Shown: positions 52,931-61,820 of the stretch, in pieces
How the letters are laid out: each line of letters opens with the position of its first letter
Numbering within the stretch: position 1 is the stretch's first letter
NCBI RefSeq assembly: GCF_041504345.1
Contig: NZ_CP167895.1
Coordinates: 1,488,001-1,552,000, forward strand
Length of the DNA stretch: 64,000 nucleotides
Reading direction: 5' to 3'
Source: Vibrio sp. BS-M-Sm-2
GTDB taxonomy: Bacteria > Pseudomonadota > Gammaproteobacteria > Enterobacterales > Vibrionaceae
Notes under the pieces: model-generated
What the model saw: the letters and a program-made list of their open reading frames with translations, nothing else
What the model was told of the DNA's origin: nothing
The model's database searches: none
Translations under genes and position numbers: made by a program

Positions 52931-54223
52931 ATGAACGCTTACCAAAACCATAGCTTAGACAGTTTTTTCACTACGAACCTATCTGGTACTGACGATGCAG
53001 TATTTGCTGGCATCCAAGCAGAGAATACTCGTCAAAATGAACAAATCGAACTTATTGCTTCTGAGAACATCGTTTCTAAAGCAGTAATGCAAGCTCAAGG
53101 CACTTGCCTAACAAACAAATACGCTGAAGGCTACCCAGGCCGCCGTTACTACGGTGGTTGTGAACATGTAGATACAGTAGAAGCTATCGCGATTGAACGC
53201 GCTAAACAGCTGTTCAAATGCGAATACGTAAACGTACAGCCACACTCTGGCGCTCAAGCCAACGGCGCAGTGAAACTTGCCCTACTTCAACCTGGCGACA
53301 CTATTCTTGGTATGTCCCTAGATGCTGGTGGTCACCTTACACACGGTGCACGTCCTGCAATGTCTGGTAAATGGTTCAACGCGGTTCAATACGGCGTAGA
53401 CCGCGACACTCTTGAAATCGATTACGAAGCAGTCCGCGCTTTAGCTATCGAAAGCCAACCTAAAATGATTATTGCTGGTGGTAGTGCTATCCCACGCGTT
53501 ATTGATTTCGCTAAGTTCCGTGAAATCGCTGACGAAGTTGGCGCAATCCTAATGGTTGATATGGCACACATCGCGGGTCTTATCGCGACAGGTGCTCACC
53601 CTAGCCCACTACCACATGCACACGTTGTTACAACAACAACGCACAAAACACTTCGTGGCCCACGCGGCGGTATGATTCTGACTAACCACGAAGACATCAA
53701 CAAAAAGATCAACTCTGCAGTGTTCCCTGGCCTACAAGGCGGCCCACTAATGCACGTTATCGCGGCTAAAGCAGTGGCGTTTGGCGAAGCACTTGGCCCA
53801 GAATTTAATACTTATATTGATTCAGTGATCGACAACGCAAAAGTTCTTGCTGAAGTGTTGCAAACTCGCGGTTGTGACATTGTGACTGGCGGAACAGACA
53901 CGCACCTAATGCTGGTTGACCTTCGCCCTAAAGGCTTGAAAGGTAACGTAACTGAAGAAGCATTAGAGCGTGCAGGGATCACATGTAACAAAAATGGCAT
54001 ACCATTCGATACAGAGAAGCCTATGATTACTTCTGGTATCCGCTTGGGTACGCCAGCTGGAACCAGTCGTGGTTTTGGCACTGAAGAATTCAAACTTATC
54101 GGTGAATGGATCGGCGATGTTCTTGACGGCTTAGTTGAAAGCCCTGAAGGCAACGCTGAAGTTGAGCAACGTGTTCGCAAGCAAGTTAAAGAGCTTTGCA
54201 AACGCTTCCCTCTTTACCGTTAA
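52931..54223 (+). CDS. glyA: Serine hydroxymethyltransferase (gcv-linked copy)
   Basis: A 430-aa PLP enzyme converting serine and THF to glycine and methylene-THF. PLP Lys239 lies in VVTTTTHKTLRGPRGG, and EGYPGRRYYGGCEHVD and the N-terminal ENTRQNEQIELIASEN are SHMT signatures. The tail and length differ a little from E. coli GlyA (417 aa). A housekeeping glyA is expected elsewhere in the genome, as in other vibrios. It is first in glyA-gcvH-gcvP, 51 bp before gcvH. Confidence 0.94.
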   Translation: MNAYQNHSLDSFFTTNLSGTDDAVFAGIQAENTRQNEQIELIASENIVSKAVMQAQGTCLTNKYAEGYPGRRYYGGCEHVDTVEAIAIERAKQLFKCEYVNVQPHSGAQANGAVKLALLQPGDTILGMSLDAGGHLTHGARPAMSGKWFNAVQYGVDRDTLEIDYEAVRALAIESQPKMIIAGGSAIPRVIDFAKFREIADEVGAILMVDMAHIAGLIATGAHPSPLPHAHVVTTTTHKTLRGPRGGMILTNHEDINKKINSAVFPGLQGGPLMHVIAAKAVAFGEALGPEFNTYIDSVIDNAKVLAEVLQTRGCDIVTGGTDTHLMLVDLRPKGLKGNVTEEALERAGITCNKNGIPFDTEKPMITSGIRLGTPAGTSRGFGTEEFKLIGEWIGDVLDGLVESPEGNAEVEQRVRKQVKELCKRFPLYR

Positions 54224-54274
54224 ACCGTTTTTAAGATTTAAATTAAAACCTCATAAATTTTTGGAGAATAAGCA

Positions 54275-54655
54275 ATGGACAATACACTAAAGTTTGCAGA
54301 CAGCCACGAGTGGGTAAAAGACAACGGTGACGGTACTGTGACTATCGGTATTTCTGAGCACGCTCAAGAGATGCTAGGTGACGTTGTGTTTGTTGACCTG
54401 CCTGACACTGGAGACGAAATAGAAGCTGGCGAAAGCTTCTCTCTCGTTGAATCAGTGAAAGCAGCTTCTGATATCTACGCACCAATCTCTGGCGAAATCG
54501 TAGAAATCAACGAAGAATTAGAAGATAGCCCAGAGTTAATTAACGAAGAATCTTATGAAGGTGGTTGGATTGTTAAAGTGAAGATGTCTGATGCGTCTGA
54601 ACTAGACAACCTTAAAGATGCGGAAGAATACCTAAGCTCTATCGAAGAAGACTAA
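54275..54655 (+). CDS. gcvH: Glycine cleavage H-protein
   Basis: A 126-aa lipoyl carrier. The lipoyl Lys is residue 62 in LVESVKAASDIYAPISGEI. It accepts the aminomethyl group from P-protein and passes it to T-protein. GGAG lies just upstream of ATG 54275, and the gene sits between glyA and gcvP in one transcript (gaps 51 and 89 bp). Confidence 0.97.
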   Translation: MDNTLKFADSHEWVKDNGDGTVTIGISEHAQEMLGDVVFVDLPDTGDEIEAGESFSLVESVKAASDIYAPISGEIVEINEELEDSPELINEESYEGGWIVKVKMSDASELDNLKDAEEYLSSIEED

Positions 54656-54744
54656 TAGGTAACCTCATTACGATAAAGCTGCTCTTTTGAGCAGCTTAAT
54701 TTTAGGGGCTAGCTCACGGCTCCAAAGAGAAAGTAGAACATATC

Positions 54745-57624
54745 ATGACTGAATTACTTCAAAGCCAATTACTAAAAGACCTGGGTACTCAAAACGAGTT
54801 TGTTGCTCGTCATAACGGCCCTAATAAAGCAGACCAGCAGAAAATGCTTGAAGCGATCAACGCGACTAGCTTAGACGCACTGATCGACGAAACGGTTCCT
54901 GCACAAATCCGTCTTGAAAAACCAATGACACTTGCTGCGCCACTGAGCGAAATGGACATGCTGACCTCTCTTAAAGAGATCGCTAACCTAAACCAAGTGA
55001 AACGTACCTTCATTGGCCAAGGCTACTACAACACATTCACTCCAAACGTTATTCTGCGTAACGTTTTAGAGAACCCAGGCTGGTACACAGCTTACACACC
55101 ATACCAACCAGAGATTTCTCAAGGTCGTCTTGAAGCTCTACTGAATTACCAACAAATGGTAATGGACCTTACTGGTATGGAAATCGCAAACGCATCTCTT
55201 CTTGATGAAGCGACAGCGGCTGGCGAAGCGATGACACTGTGTAAGCGTGCTGGTAAAAGCAAGAGCAAAGTATTCTTCGTTGCTGACGATGTTCATCCTC
55301 AAACACTAGAAGTTGTTAAAACTCGTGCTGAGTACATCGGTTTTGAAGTAATGGTTGGTGCTCTTGAAACACTTCCAGAGCAAGACGTATTTGGTGCGTT
55401 GGTTCAATACCCTGGTACAACAGGCGAAGTTCGTGACCTAACGGACATCATTGCGAAAGCTCAAGCAAATAAGACTCTTGTAACGGTTGCTACTGACCTA
55501 CTTGCTTCTGCTCTACTTAAGCCTGCTGGCGAAATGGGCGCAGACGTAGTAATCGGTTCAGCGCAACGTTTCGGCGTTCCTATGGGTTACGGCGGTCCAC
55601 ACGCTGCATTCATGGGTACTCGTGAAAAGCATAAGCGTACAATGCCAGGTCGTGTCATCGGTGTTTCTATCGATACTCACGGTAACCAAGCACTACGTAT
55701 GGCAATGCAAACTCGTGAGCAACATATCCGCCGCGAGAAAGCGACATCGAACATCTGTACAGCTCAAGCACTTCTAGCAAACATGGCGTCTTTCTACGCA
55801 GTTTACCACGGTGCAGAAGGCCTACGTACTATTGCTCGTCGTACACACCACATGACAGCTATTCTAGCGGCTGGCCTGACTAAATCGGGTTACGAGCTAA
55901 CGAACAACAGCTTCTTCGATACGATCACGATCAACTCTGAAGAGAAGACAGATGCGCTGTACGCGAAAGCGCAAGCAGCAGACATCAACTTGCGCCTTCT
56001 TAAAGGTAAGATCGGTATCAGCTTAGACGAAACAACAACGATCGACGACGTGAATGCCCTATTCGCTATCTTCGACGTGAAAGAAGACGTTCAAGCACTA
56101 TCTTCTGACATTGCATCAAACGAATTTGCGGCAATTCCAGAAAACTGCCGTCGTGAATCAAAGTTCCTAACTCACCCAGTATTCAACACGCACCATAGCG
56201 AAACGCAAATGATGCGTTACCTAAAACAGCTTGAGAACAAAGACTTCTCACTAACGCACGGCATGATCCCACTGGGCAGCTGTACGATGAAGCTGAACGC
56301 TGCTGCTGAGATGATCCCAGTAACATGGCCTGAGTTTGGTTCAATTCACCCATTCGCACCTCTTGATCAAGCGGCTGGTTACACAGCACTAGCGAAAGAT
56401 CTTAAAGAGAAGCTATGTGAAATCACTGGTTACGACGATTTCTCACTACAGCCTAACTCTGGTGCATCTGGTGAATACGCGGGTCTAATCGCGATTCAAC
56501 GCTACCACGCAAGCCGCGGTGAAGCTCACCGTAACGTTTGTCTGATTCCAAGCTCTGCGCACGGTACTAACCCTGCAACAGCATCAATGGTTTCAATGAA
56601 GGTAGTGGTTGTTAAGTGTGATGAAGATGGCAACATCGACATGACAGACCTAGCAGCGAAAATCGAGAAGCACAAAGAAAACCTATCAAGCATCATGATC
56701 ACTTACCCTTCTACGCACGGCGTATACGAAGAGCAAGTGAAAGAAGTGTGTGAACAAGTACACGCAGCGGGCGGTCAGGTTTACCTAGACGGCGCGAACA
56801 TGAACGCTCAAGTAGGTCTAACTTCACCTGGCTTCATCGGTTCAGACGTATCTCACTTGAACCTACACAAAACATTCTGTATCCCACACGGTGGTGGCGG
56901 TCCGGGTATGGGTCCTATCGGCGTTAAATCGCACCTAGCACCTTTCCTACCAGGTCACATCGAAAACGGTGTACAAGGTTCAGACTACGCGGTATCAGCT
57001 GCAGATCTAGGTAGTGCTTCAATCCTACCTATCTCTTGGGCTTACATCGCAATGATGGGCGAACCTGGCCTAACAGACGCAACGAAAGTAGCGATTCTGA
57101 ACGCGAACTACGTGATGGAAAAACTACGTCCTCACTACCCTGTTCTTTACCGTGGCACTAACGGCCGCGTAGCACACGAATGTATTATCGATATTCGTCC
57201 ACTTAAAGAAGACACAGGCATCAGCGAAGAAGATATTGCTAAGCGTCTAATGGACTTCGGTTTCCACGCGCCGACTATGTCTTTCCCAGTAGCTGGCACA
57301 CTAATGGTTGAGCCAACTGAATCTGAAGATTTAGAAGAGCTAGACCGTTTCTGTGAAGCGATGATCGCAATCCGTCACGAAATGGCAGCAGTGAAAGCCG
57401 GTGAATGGCCACTAGACAACAACCCTCTAGTGAACGCACCGCACACACAAGTTGACCTTTCAGGCGCAGAATGGGATCGCCCTTACTCTCGCGAACTGGC
57501 TTGCTTCCCATCGAAAGCAACGAAGAACTCGAAGTACTGGCCTACTGTTAACCGTGTAGACAACGTATACGGCGACCGTAACCTAATCTGTTCTTGCCCA
57601 AGCATCGATAACTACGAAGACTAA
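54745..57624 (+). CDS. gcvP: Glycine dehydrogenase (decarboxylating), P-protein
   Basis: A 959-aa full-length fused P-protein. The N-terminal half starts NEFVARHNGPNKADQQKMLE and the C-terminal half binds PLP through Lys709 in SHLNLHKTFCIPHGGGGPGM. It decarboxylates glycine and loads H-protein. Final gene of the operon; terminator at 57647-57675. Coding usage is strongly biased to preferred codons, suggesting high expression. Confidence 0.97.
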   Translation: MTELLQSQLLKDLGTQNEFVARHNGPNKADQQKMLEAINATSLDALIDETVPAQIRLEKPMTLAAPLSEMDMLTSLKEIANLNQVKRTFIGQGYYNTFTPNVILRNVLENPGWYTAYTPYQPEISQGRLEALLNYQQMVMDLTGMEIANASLLDEATAAGEAMTLCKRAGKSKSKVFFVADDVHPQTLEVVKTRAEYIGFEVMVGALETLPEQDVFGALVQYPGTTGEVRDLTDIIAKAQANKTLVTVATDLLASALLKPAGEMGADVVIGSAQRFGVPMGYGGPHAAFMGTREKHKRTMPGRVIGVSIDTHGNQALRMAMQTREQHIRREKATSNICTAQALLANMASFYAVYHGAEGLRTIARRTHHMTAILAAGLTKSGYELTNNSFFDTITINSEEKTDALYAKAQAADINLRLLKGKIGISLDETTTIDDVNALFAIFDVKEDVQALSSDIASNEFAAIPENCRRESKFLTHPVFNTHHSETQMMRYLKQLENKDFSLTHGMIPLGSCTMKLNAAAEMIPVTWPEFGSIHPFAPLDQAAGYTALAKDLKEKLCEITGYDDFSLQPNSGASGEYAGLIAIQRYHASRGEAHRNVCLIPSSAHGTNPATASMVSMKVVVVKCDEDGNIDMTDLAAKIEKHKENLSSIMITYPSTHGVYEEQVKEVCEQVHAAGGQVYLDGANMNAQVGLTSPGFIGSDVSHLNLHKTFCIPHGGGGPGMGPIGVKSHLAPFLPGHIENGVQGSDYAVSAADLGSASILPISWAYIAMMGEPGLTDATKVAILNANYVMEKLRPHYPVLYRGTNGRVAHECIIDIRPLKEDTGISEEDIAKRLMDFGFHAPTMSFPVAGTLMVEPTESEDLEELDRFCEAMIAIRHEMAAVKAGEWPLDNNPLVNAPHTQVDLSGAEWDRPYSRELACFPSKATKNSKYWPTVNRVDNVYGDRNLICSCPSIDNYED

Positions 57625-57646
57625 TTTTTGCAGATTTTAGATAAAC

Positions 57647-57675
57647 AAAAGCGAACCATTTGGTTCGCTTTTTTT
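57647..57675 (+). terminator. Intrinsic terminator of glyA-gcvH-gcvP
   Basis: Stem AAGCGAACCA/TGGTTCGCTT with loop ATT-like centre and a seven-T run follows gcvP by 23 bp. Confidence 0.88.
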
Positions 57676-57762
57676 GTTGGATAGTCAATTATTTTAAGCT
57701 GATAGGCTAAGATCCTTCAATCTGGTCCGCAATACACATATTGGTTTGAGTATGGCTAATGG

Positions 57763-58599
57763 TTACCTAAGCTTTGGTGCGCTTTTAACACAAGTAATAA
57801 ATTTGTCTACTTCTGCATAGAACTTAGCCGGATCGTTTTGCACCCAGTGGTTTGCGCCCTCAAACGAAACATTGTCTAACGTACTAATAAACACTTTCGC
57901 ACGTTCACACCCCTTTAAGCTGTCAGTACCCCAAAAATATACTTTAGGTATGGATAAGTTTTCGTAGATTTGTCCCCAGCCAACCACGCCACGGATATCT
58001 TGAGTCGCATGTTGCCCGTAGATTTCACTGGCGGTTTGACCAAGAACCTCTGGCTCACATCGTCTAACTGACGAAAGATACTTAACACCCGCTCCGTGTC
58101 CCCAAGCCATGGCAAAACGTTTTGATAAACCTTCTCCTTTCACCCAGTTCGTAAATTCATCAGTACTTAGTTCAGAATATGTGTCTGCAATAATCTGGGA
58201 TAGAATGATGCTTTCTTCGTGCAACCCGCCTTCAGCATTAATGAAACCACGCACGATACCTTTCGTGTCGTATTCACAAACCAACGTCGATGTATCGCCG
58301 CCCCAAGAGTGCCCAAGTAGAAAGCAATCATTGATGCTCAATAGGTCGAGAGCTTTCAATATTCGCTTTGCTTGGGTTTCTGTTGAATGGGCTATGTCTG
58401 AAGCAGGAGAATAGCCATAACCACAAAGGTCGAACATGACTAAGTTGTAATTCGGGAGCCAATCTAACGAGTCGGCAAAACATAAATGTGACTCACCCAA
58501 CCCATGAATTAACACTAATGTTTCCTGAGACTCTTTGATGTCAGTCGACAAGCAATAAAGCTGGTCACCATCAATCTCTAACCACCTTTCTATCAACAC
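57763..58599 (-). CDS. Alpha/beta-hydrolase
   Basis: A 278-aa alpha/beta-hydrolase: oxyanion region LVLIHGLGES, DLCGYGYSP, nucleophile elbow LLGHSWGGD (Ser near residue 98), and a terminal His in FEGANHWVQNDPAKFY. A Cys-containing cap (EPEVLGQTASEIYGQHATQD) lies in the lid. The substrate is unknown. It lies at the border of the AT-rich segment but has ordinary base use. Confidence 0.82.
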   Translation of the reverse strand: MLIERWLEIDGDQLYCLSTDIKESQETLVLIHGLGESHLCFADSLDWLPNYNLVMFDLCGYGYSPASDIAHSTETQAKRILKALDLLSINDCFLLGHSWGGDTSTLVCEYDTKGIVRGFINAEGGLHEESIILSQIIADTYSELSTDEFTNWVKGEGLSKRFAMAWGHGAGVKYLSSVRRCEPEVLGQTASEIYGQHATQDIRGVVGWGQIYENLSIPKVYFWGTDSLKGCERAKVFISTLDNVSFEGANHWVQNDPAKFYAEVDKFITCVKSAPKLR

Positions 58600-58757
58600 A
58601 TTACCCTCTCACTTCTAATCGCAGAATTTGGATTTATCATAACGAATCCAACACGATAAGAAAGGTTAATTTGGTGAAGTTTTATAAACTCATTGACCTT
58701 ACCGTAAGGGAAAGGTTTAAGGTTAACTCACGAGTTCAATATGACTAGGAAACGATT

Positions 58758-58865
58758 ATGGGATGTTGTAACAAAGCGCCAAAAGGTGGAGCCCCTCTTG
58801 GCTTATTTTTGAAAGTCACACTTGGGATTGGTCTTTTTGTGTTTCTGTTGGCTTTGTGGCAGTAA
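58758..58865 (+). CDS. Small membrane peptide (MGCCNK)
   Basis: A 35-aa frame, ATG 58758, with AGGA 7 nt upstream. The product begins MGCCNKAPKGGAPLGLFLKV and has one hydrophobic helix, ending LALWQ. Similar MGCC-plus-helix peptides of about 35-40 residues occur in other gammaproteobacteria from memory, function unknown. Too short for standard gene finders, but start and composition are sound. Confidence 0.6.
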   Translation: MGCCNKAPKGGAPLGLFLKVTLGIGLFVFLLALWQ

Positions 58866-59520
58866 GAAGTTTACACGCTGCCAGATTTGAAGCTAAGAAG
58901 TGATGGTATACAAAAATAGTTGGTGCCATAGTAGTTTGTTCAATGTGTTGTTTAAACCTAGCGGTATGACGTTTATCCTTTCTTTCACGCCACAACCAAA
59001 TTATGAAATTAAGAGGAAGTCTGCCAACAGATACCCAAACACCACTCATTAGTACATTAGTAGTTTTCGTCCAACTTCAAGCTGTTTCTAAAAAATAGAC
59101 AAAGGGGCAATACTTCGACCGATCATCACCCCAAAAATAGCAGAAAATGCAGTACGAATAACAAATTCAGGCGCCCCTTTATTCTCTCGAGTTTCCACTT
59201 AGAACACTAGCTATCTGGATCTTTCATTATCCCCTCAATAAGATATCCAACCTGGGCATATAATGTCCACGTTAAGCGGACTAAAATTATGTGGTAAACT
59301 TGTTGAGAAACGAAACATTGAAAGGTGATTCAGTTTTATTTAAATGACTTGGATTAAACATTTTTAATGTAGCTTAACCTTGGCCAGTTTTCATATAAAC
59401 ACAAAAGGCCCAAAAGGCCATATAGACCATTCGCGAAGGACTATAATTAATAATCAGACAAAGACTAAACCAATAATTAACACTGCCCGCAACGTCATCT
59501 TCTTTAATAAAATTATTATA
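58866..59520. other. Gap at the start of the AT-rich segment
   Basis: About 650 bp without a credible gene. A 77-codon minus frame at 58816-59049 has no ribosome site. Base content falls sharply from about 59200, marking the left edge of the accessory segment. Confidence 0.45.
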
Positions 59521-59537
59521 TTTCCTACGATAGGAAA
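59521..59537. repeat. Perfect palindrome TTTCCTA-CGA-TAGGAAA
   Basis: Seven-bp perfect arms around a 3-bp centre immediately beside the terminator of the hydroxylase operon. It resembles the candidate operator at 52612. Confidence 0.5.
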
Positions 59538-59564
59538 AGACCACGTTTATAAGTGGTCTTTATA
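59534..59564 (-). terminator. Terminator of the hydroxylase-exporter operon
   Basis: Arms AAAGACCAC and GTGGTCTTT with an 8-nt loop, followed on the minus strand by TTTTCC; 60 bp past the exporter stop. Confidence 0.7.
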
Positions 59565-59622
59565 ATATATTATTGTCGACTATAGAATAGACTTAGTAAG
59601 CAAAAAAATAGCAAACCTATAC

Positions 59623-60504
59623 TTACGTTTTCTGCTTGGCTCTATTTTCAAAAAAAACATCAATCCAATTTTGGTTTTGTATAAGCCAAGTGCATCCAAA
59701 TATCAAAAACATACCCAACATCATATTTACTGTTATTACAGAATCAAAAAATATGTATGCCATTACGGCAGTGGCAGCTGGGACACAAGAAAAGTACGTA
59801 GATACATTAGTCACCGTACCCGATTTTAAGGCTTTTATAAGGAGCATAGATGAAAGCACAGAAATTAAAAGTGACTGCCAAAGTAATGCTGATATGGAAA
59901 TATTGTTTACATCAAATTTAAACTCACTAAAAATAATGGTTGTAGGCAATAGTATTAGTGTTGCTGAAAAACATTGAAACAACATGTTTTTTTCAATAGG
60001 TATGTTTGAACAATATTTTTTTTGATGTATAGAACCAAATGTAACACCTAATAACGACAAGATTGCAAGTATAAGATTTTCAAAATTTGTCGTTCCCAAG
60101 CTGAAATTTTCCACCGAAAAAATCAATGTACCGAGTACACAACCTAAGACCCCATAAATTTGAAATTTCGAATTTAGATCTCTAGATACTATTAACGTTA
60201 AAACTGGCTGCAATCCTAAGACTATCGTCAACATCGCAGGACTGATTCCTGACACCAATGAATAAGAGAAAAAGACCGGATAGAGAAATTGTATAAACAC
60301 TCCTACAATCATGGCATGTACCATACTCCTATTATCTACTTTATTATTTCTTAATATTAAAAAATTAATAATTACGAAAACAAATAATGCAGCAATCACT
60401 CTAAGTGTTATAAAAGTAAGTGGGTTAGTGTAACTCAATCCTATCGAAGACGCGATATAGCCGGAAGCCCACAGAAAAACAAAAATCCATCCTAAATATT
60501 TCAC
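59623..60504 (-). CDS. EamA/DMT-family exporter
   Basis: A 293-aa drug/metabolite transporter with ten hydrophobic helices in two EamA repeats. It begins MKYLGWIFVFLWASGYIASS, the usual EamA start, and the second repeat starts near 145 (LILAILSLLGVTFGSIHQKK). Family members export amino acids and related small molecules. It follows the hydroxylase gene by 23 bp in the same AT-rich operon, so export of the hydroxylated product is inferred. GC content is clearly below that of neighbours, a sign of transfer. Confidence 0.85.
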   Translation of the reverse strand: MKYLGWIFVFLWASGYIASSIGLSYTNPLTFITLRVIAALFVFVIINFLILRNNKVDNRSMVHAMIVGVFIQFLYPVFFSYSLVSGISPAMLTIVLGLQPVLTLIVSRDLNSKFQIYGVLGCVLGTLIFSVENFSLGTTNFENLILAILSLLGVTFGSIHQKKYCSNIPIEKNMLFQCFSATLILLPTTIIFSEFKFDVNNISISALLWQSLLISVLSSMLLIKALKSGTVTNVSTYFSCVPAATAVMAYIFFDSVITVNMMLGMFLIFGCTWLIQNQNWIDVFFENRAKQKT

Positions 60505-60527
60505 AGATAGCCTCCCAGCTATAAAAA

Positions 60528-61409
60528 CTACACTGTAGTGAATCTTTCGCCTAACTTTCTATTAACAGTGTAATATTCCTTCATTTCATGGCAAGTATTA
60601 TATATATCGCCACCTTTAGACTTCGTAGCTTCAATAAGGATATCGTACGTCTCTTTAATTGGTATATCGTGATGAACATGAGCACTAGATACTTTCAAAA
60701 TCGCACTTTTAAGATCTTCAAGGTTATAAATTGACTTTGAGATATCAAAAATAAAATCTGAAACATCTTGCTCTCGAAGGGGTGCCCTTTTAAATACCAT
60801 AGCTTCTATGGTTTCATCATGAATAGATTTGTCTTTGAATATAAGTGAGGGCTCTACATTATCTACACCATCATATTGAAAATCTAAACAAAGAATAACT
60901 CGGTTCCCATCACCAAAATTGTATGCTGCATGGACTACACTTGCATCAAGCATCCAAATATCACCCTTAAGCATTCTAAATACCCCGTAGTCTTCATCAC
61001 TATGATAAGAAGTTAACGAAGTTTCAAGAGGAATTAATACACGTATATATTTTCCCTTATTATCACCCAATTCAATAAAATCTTTGTGCGGTATAACTTG
61101 ACCATTTATTAAGTTACGCGTCCTAACCATTTTAAGATTTTCTACGTCAAAGTACTTATTGATAATTTCATTGATATATAACGTTTGCTTACCTAGTTCG
61201 GTCATCTTCGCTTTGTTTTTATTATCTTTGTACTGGGTATTTTGATAATCCCCGTCATCATTCCACAATGAATTGTTTATCCACGTACCACTATTAAATT
61301 CGTTGTATTCTTCTTCAAACACAGGGAACTTAGATATGATATCAAGGTCTTTCCTTAAAGAATTACTTTCAAAGTCGATTCTTCCTAGCAACTTAGTTTT
61401 GGATTTCAA
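60528..61409 (-). CDS. Fe(II)/2-oxoglutarate amino-acid hydroxylase, proline cis-4-hydroxylase-like
   Basis: A 293-aa protein of the aspartyl/asparaginyl-hydroxylase-related group with an L-proline hydroxylase C-terminal domain. Iron ligands: H108 and D110 in VIPHKDFIEL, H160 in MLDASVVHAAYNF; the 2-oxoglutarate Arg is R170 in GDGNRVIL. Spacing and the strings LLGRIDF, KYIRVLIPLET and GDIWMLDASVVH follow rhizobial L-proline cis-4-hydroxylase from memory. The C-terminal 110 residues correspond to the helical cap of that enzyme. The substrate could be free proline or another amino acid such as pipecolate. First gene of a two-gene operon with a DMT exporter. Confidence 0.82.
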   Translation of the reverse strand: MKSKTKLLGRIDFESNSLRKDLDIISKFPVFEEEYNEFNSGTWINNSLWNDDGDYQNTQYKDNKNKAKMTELGKQTLYINEIINKYFDVENLKMVRTRNLINGQVIPHKDFIELGDNKGKYIRVLIPLETSLTSYHSDEDYGVFRMLKGDIWMLDASVVHAAYNFGDGNRVILCLDFQYDGVDNVEPSLIFKDKSIHDETIEAMVFKRAPLREQDVSDFIFDISKSIYNLEDLKSAILKVSSAHVHHDIPIKETYDILIEATKSKGGDIYNTCHEMKEYYTVNRKLGERFTTV

Positions 61410-61820
61410 TTTATTAACCTTTTATTTTTGTTTTTATTAATATTTTGTAACACGCACTTTACGTTCGACATAGTACTCAACAACAAACAACTATCAATGG
61501 TTTAATTATTTTTAAAATCAATATGTGACTTAACACATATAAAAGCATACTTTTAATTATATAAATGCCATTTAAACAAGAGTTAGTACCGTTTTAACCT
61601 CAGATAGAACCACCACAAGTCAGATTCAGAAAAATTATAAGTGTTTGATTAAAATGCAAAAAACAACACCACATTACTCGCTATTTAGTTTGTTCAGTTC
61701 AAAGCTTGACCCTATACGGTAAGGTGTTTATATTGTCGCCCGCCCAACGGGGCACATCCTAAAATGCACACCGGCCATCCTGCCATCATTCGTGTATTTA
61801 TATTGGTGTTGTGAACTTCC
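61410..61820. promoter_or_regulatory. Gap between the hydroxylase operon and the MATE gene
   Basis: 410 bp without a gene. The left 200 bp are very AT-rich and hold the hydroxylase promoter. From about 61690 the base content returns to normal and a GC-rich stretch (GCCCGCCCAACGGGGC, about 61739-61754) can fold into a short hairpin ahead of the MATE gene. Confidence 0.45.

Noticed and set aside
58816..59049. 77-aa minus-strand ORF
   Set aside because: No ribosome site, and it overlaps the better supported 35-aa MGCC ORF on the other strand.
59380..59565. 61-aa plus-strand ORF in the AT-rich gap
   Set aside because: Low-complexity composition, no ribosome site, and it ends in the terminator hairpin.
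59000..61700. Genomic island with integrase or tRNA site
   Set aside because: Base content shifts, but no integrase, tRNA or direct repeats are seen; acquisition route unknown.
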